Position numbers and translations under genes: made by a program. Below the pieces are notes generated by a model. It worked only from the letters and a program-made list of their open reading frames with translations. It ran no database searches and was not told the origin of the DNA. Below are positions 63,401-64,000 of a DNA stretch of 64,000 bases, piece by piece. The DNA lies in assembly GCA_963678705.1 (NCBI GenBank), contig OY783205.1:28883034-28947033 (forward strand), read 5' to 3'. The stretch comes from Panorpa germanica (lineage: Eukaryota > Arthropoda > Insecta > Mecoptera > Panorpidae). The first letter of the stretch is position 1, and every line of letters begins with the position of its first letter.

Positions 63401-64000
63401 TTTGATATGAAATCAGATGTACTGAGGACCGACTTTAGCCTATGATTGCATAATTTGTCTAACACGAAATATGTATTTGTTACTGATATTGTCTAATGTA
63501 AATATAATTATTTTGTAGGTTTTAGTTCACTCACCTGATATACTCGTACACTTCTGTTTGATTACTAATGACAGAAGAAAAGAAAGGAATCTTGTTGAAT
63601 GATGTACACTATTATAATAACCGAAATACACATTATTTAATATTATAAATATTTAAGAAACAACATCAAACGTTAATTTTAAACACATTTAAAAGTCACA
63701 ATGCTAACAACGTTTTAAAAAGTTATGAATATACTTGCACTGAAGTAATGCCAACCTTACAAAGATTAAATTACCTGCTGGCGGCAATTTGAATTATGAC
63801 AAAAGTTTAAAAATTAAAGTAACAAGTGTCAATAATTTTATTTTAAATCGTTTGTGTTTTCTAATTAAAGTATTTATATTTTGTGCAATATTTGTCTACT
63901 TTAAGACAAGTTTATGAAGAATTTTATTTTATATTTAGAAGAAGTTTATTTTATTATGATCTTCTCTTCACTAATTTCACTTTATAAAAAAATAACTTTA
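60461..64000. other. AT-rich DNA downstream of Serrate
   Basis: No open frame of 60 codons and no recognisable gene. Several more AATAAA words exist, so a very long 3' UTR could reach into this stretch. Copies of the octamer TACTCGTA/TACGAGTA are at 61,492, 62,581 and 63,541. A minus-strand 30-nt stretch at about 63,524-63,553 has splice-like borders but no partner. Confidence 0.6.

Overview
The window is AT-rich nuclear DNA from an insect, most likely a lepidopteran. The insect call is firm: the main gene is the Notch ligand Serrate (Jagged class) with insect-specific sequence blocks. The order-level call is an inference from the gene's appearance and from the mix of TIR, hAT and Ty3/Gypsy elements. 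Nothing in the window proves it.

Layout. (i) 1-9,800: intergenic DNA carrying a 7,048-bp Ty3/Gypsy-type LTR retroelement on the minus strand (1782-8829). Its two 585-bp LTRs look identical, it has a 4-bp target duplication, a tRNA-Ser-type primer site, an intact gag and a canonical -1 frameshift site. Its pol is cut off inside reverse transcriptase and only an env-like scrap remains. (ii) 9,800-13,862: a probable small three-exon plus-strand gene of unknown function (predicted 112 aa), assembled from coding-like islands with compatible splice phases. (iii) 15,695-59,956: Serrate on the plus strand, 17 coding exons, 1,248 aa: signal peptide, MNNL, DSL, 14 EGF repeats, cysteine-rich/VWC-like region, one membrane segment and a cytoplasmic tail. 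All exon junctions keep frame and use GT/AG sites. (iv) 59,957-64,000: 3' UTR with several AATAAA signals, then AT-rich DNA without a recognisable gene.

The long Serrate introns hold most of the mobile DNA. Intron 2 has a 164-bp PIF/Harbinger-like MITE, a roughly 442-bp MITE, and a 4-kb repeat cluster (30.9-35.1 kb). That cluster contains three copies of an unnamed repeat with a Helitron-like 3' end, a broken two-exon MADF gene and a decayed Mutator-like transposase. Intron 6 has a complete 2,596-bp hAT element with 8-bp target duplications and a transposase split by a frameshift. Intron 8 has a 270-bp piggyBac-like MITE at TTAA.

No CRISPR array, rRNA or convincing tRNA was seen. The most unusual signals are the freshly inserted but RT-less LTR element, the unassigned small gene next to Serrate, and a dispersed octamer TACTCGTA/TACGAGTA found 17 times by eye, always outside Serrate exons and never before position 15,000.
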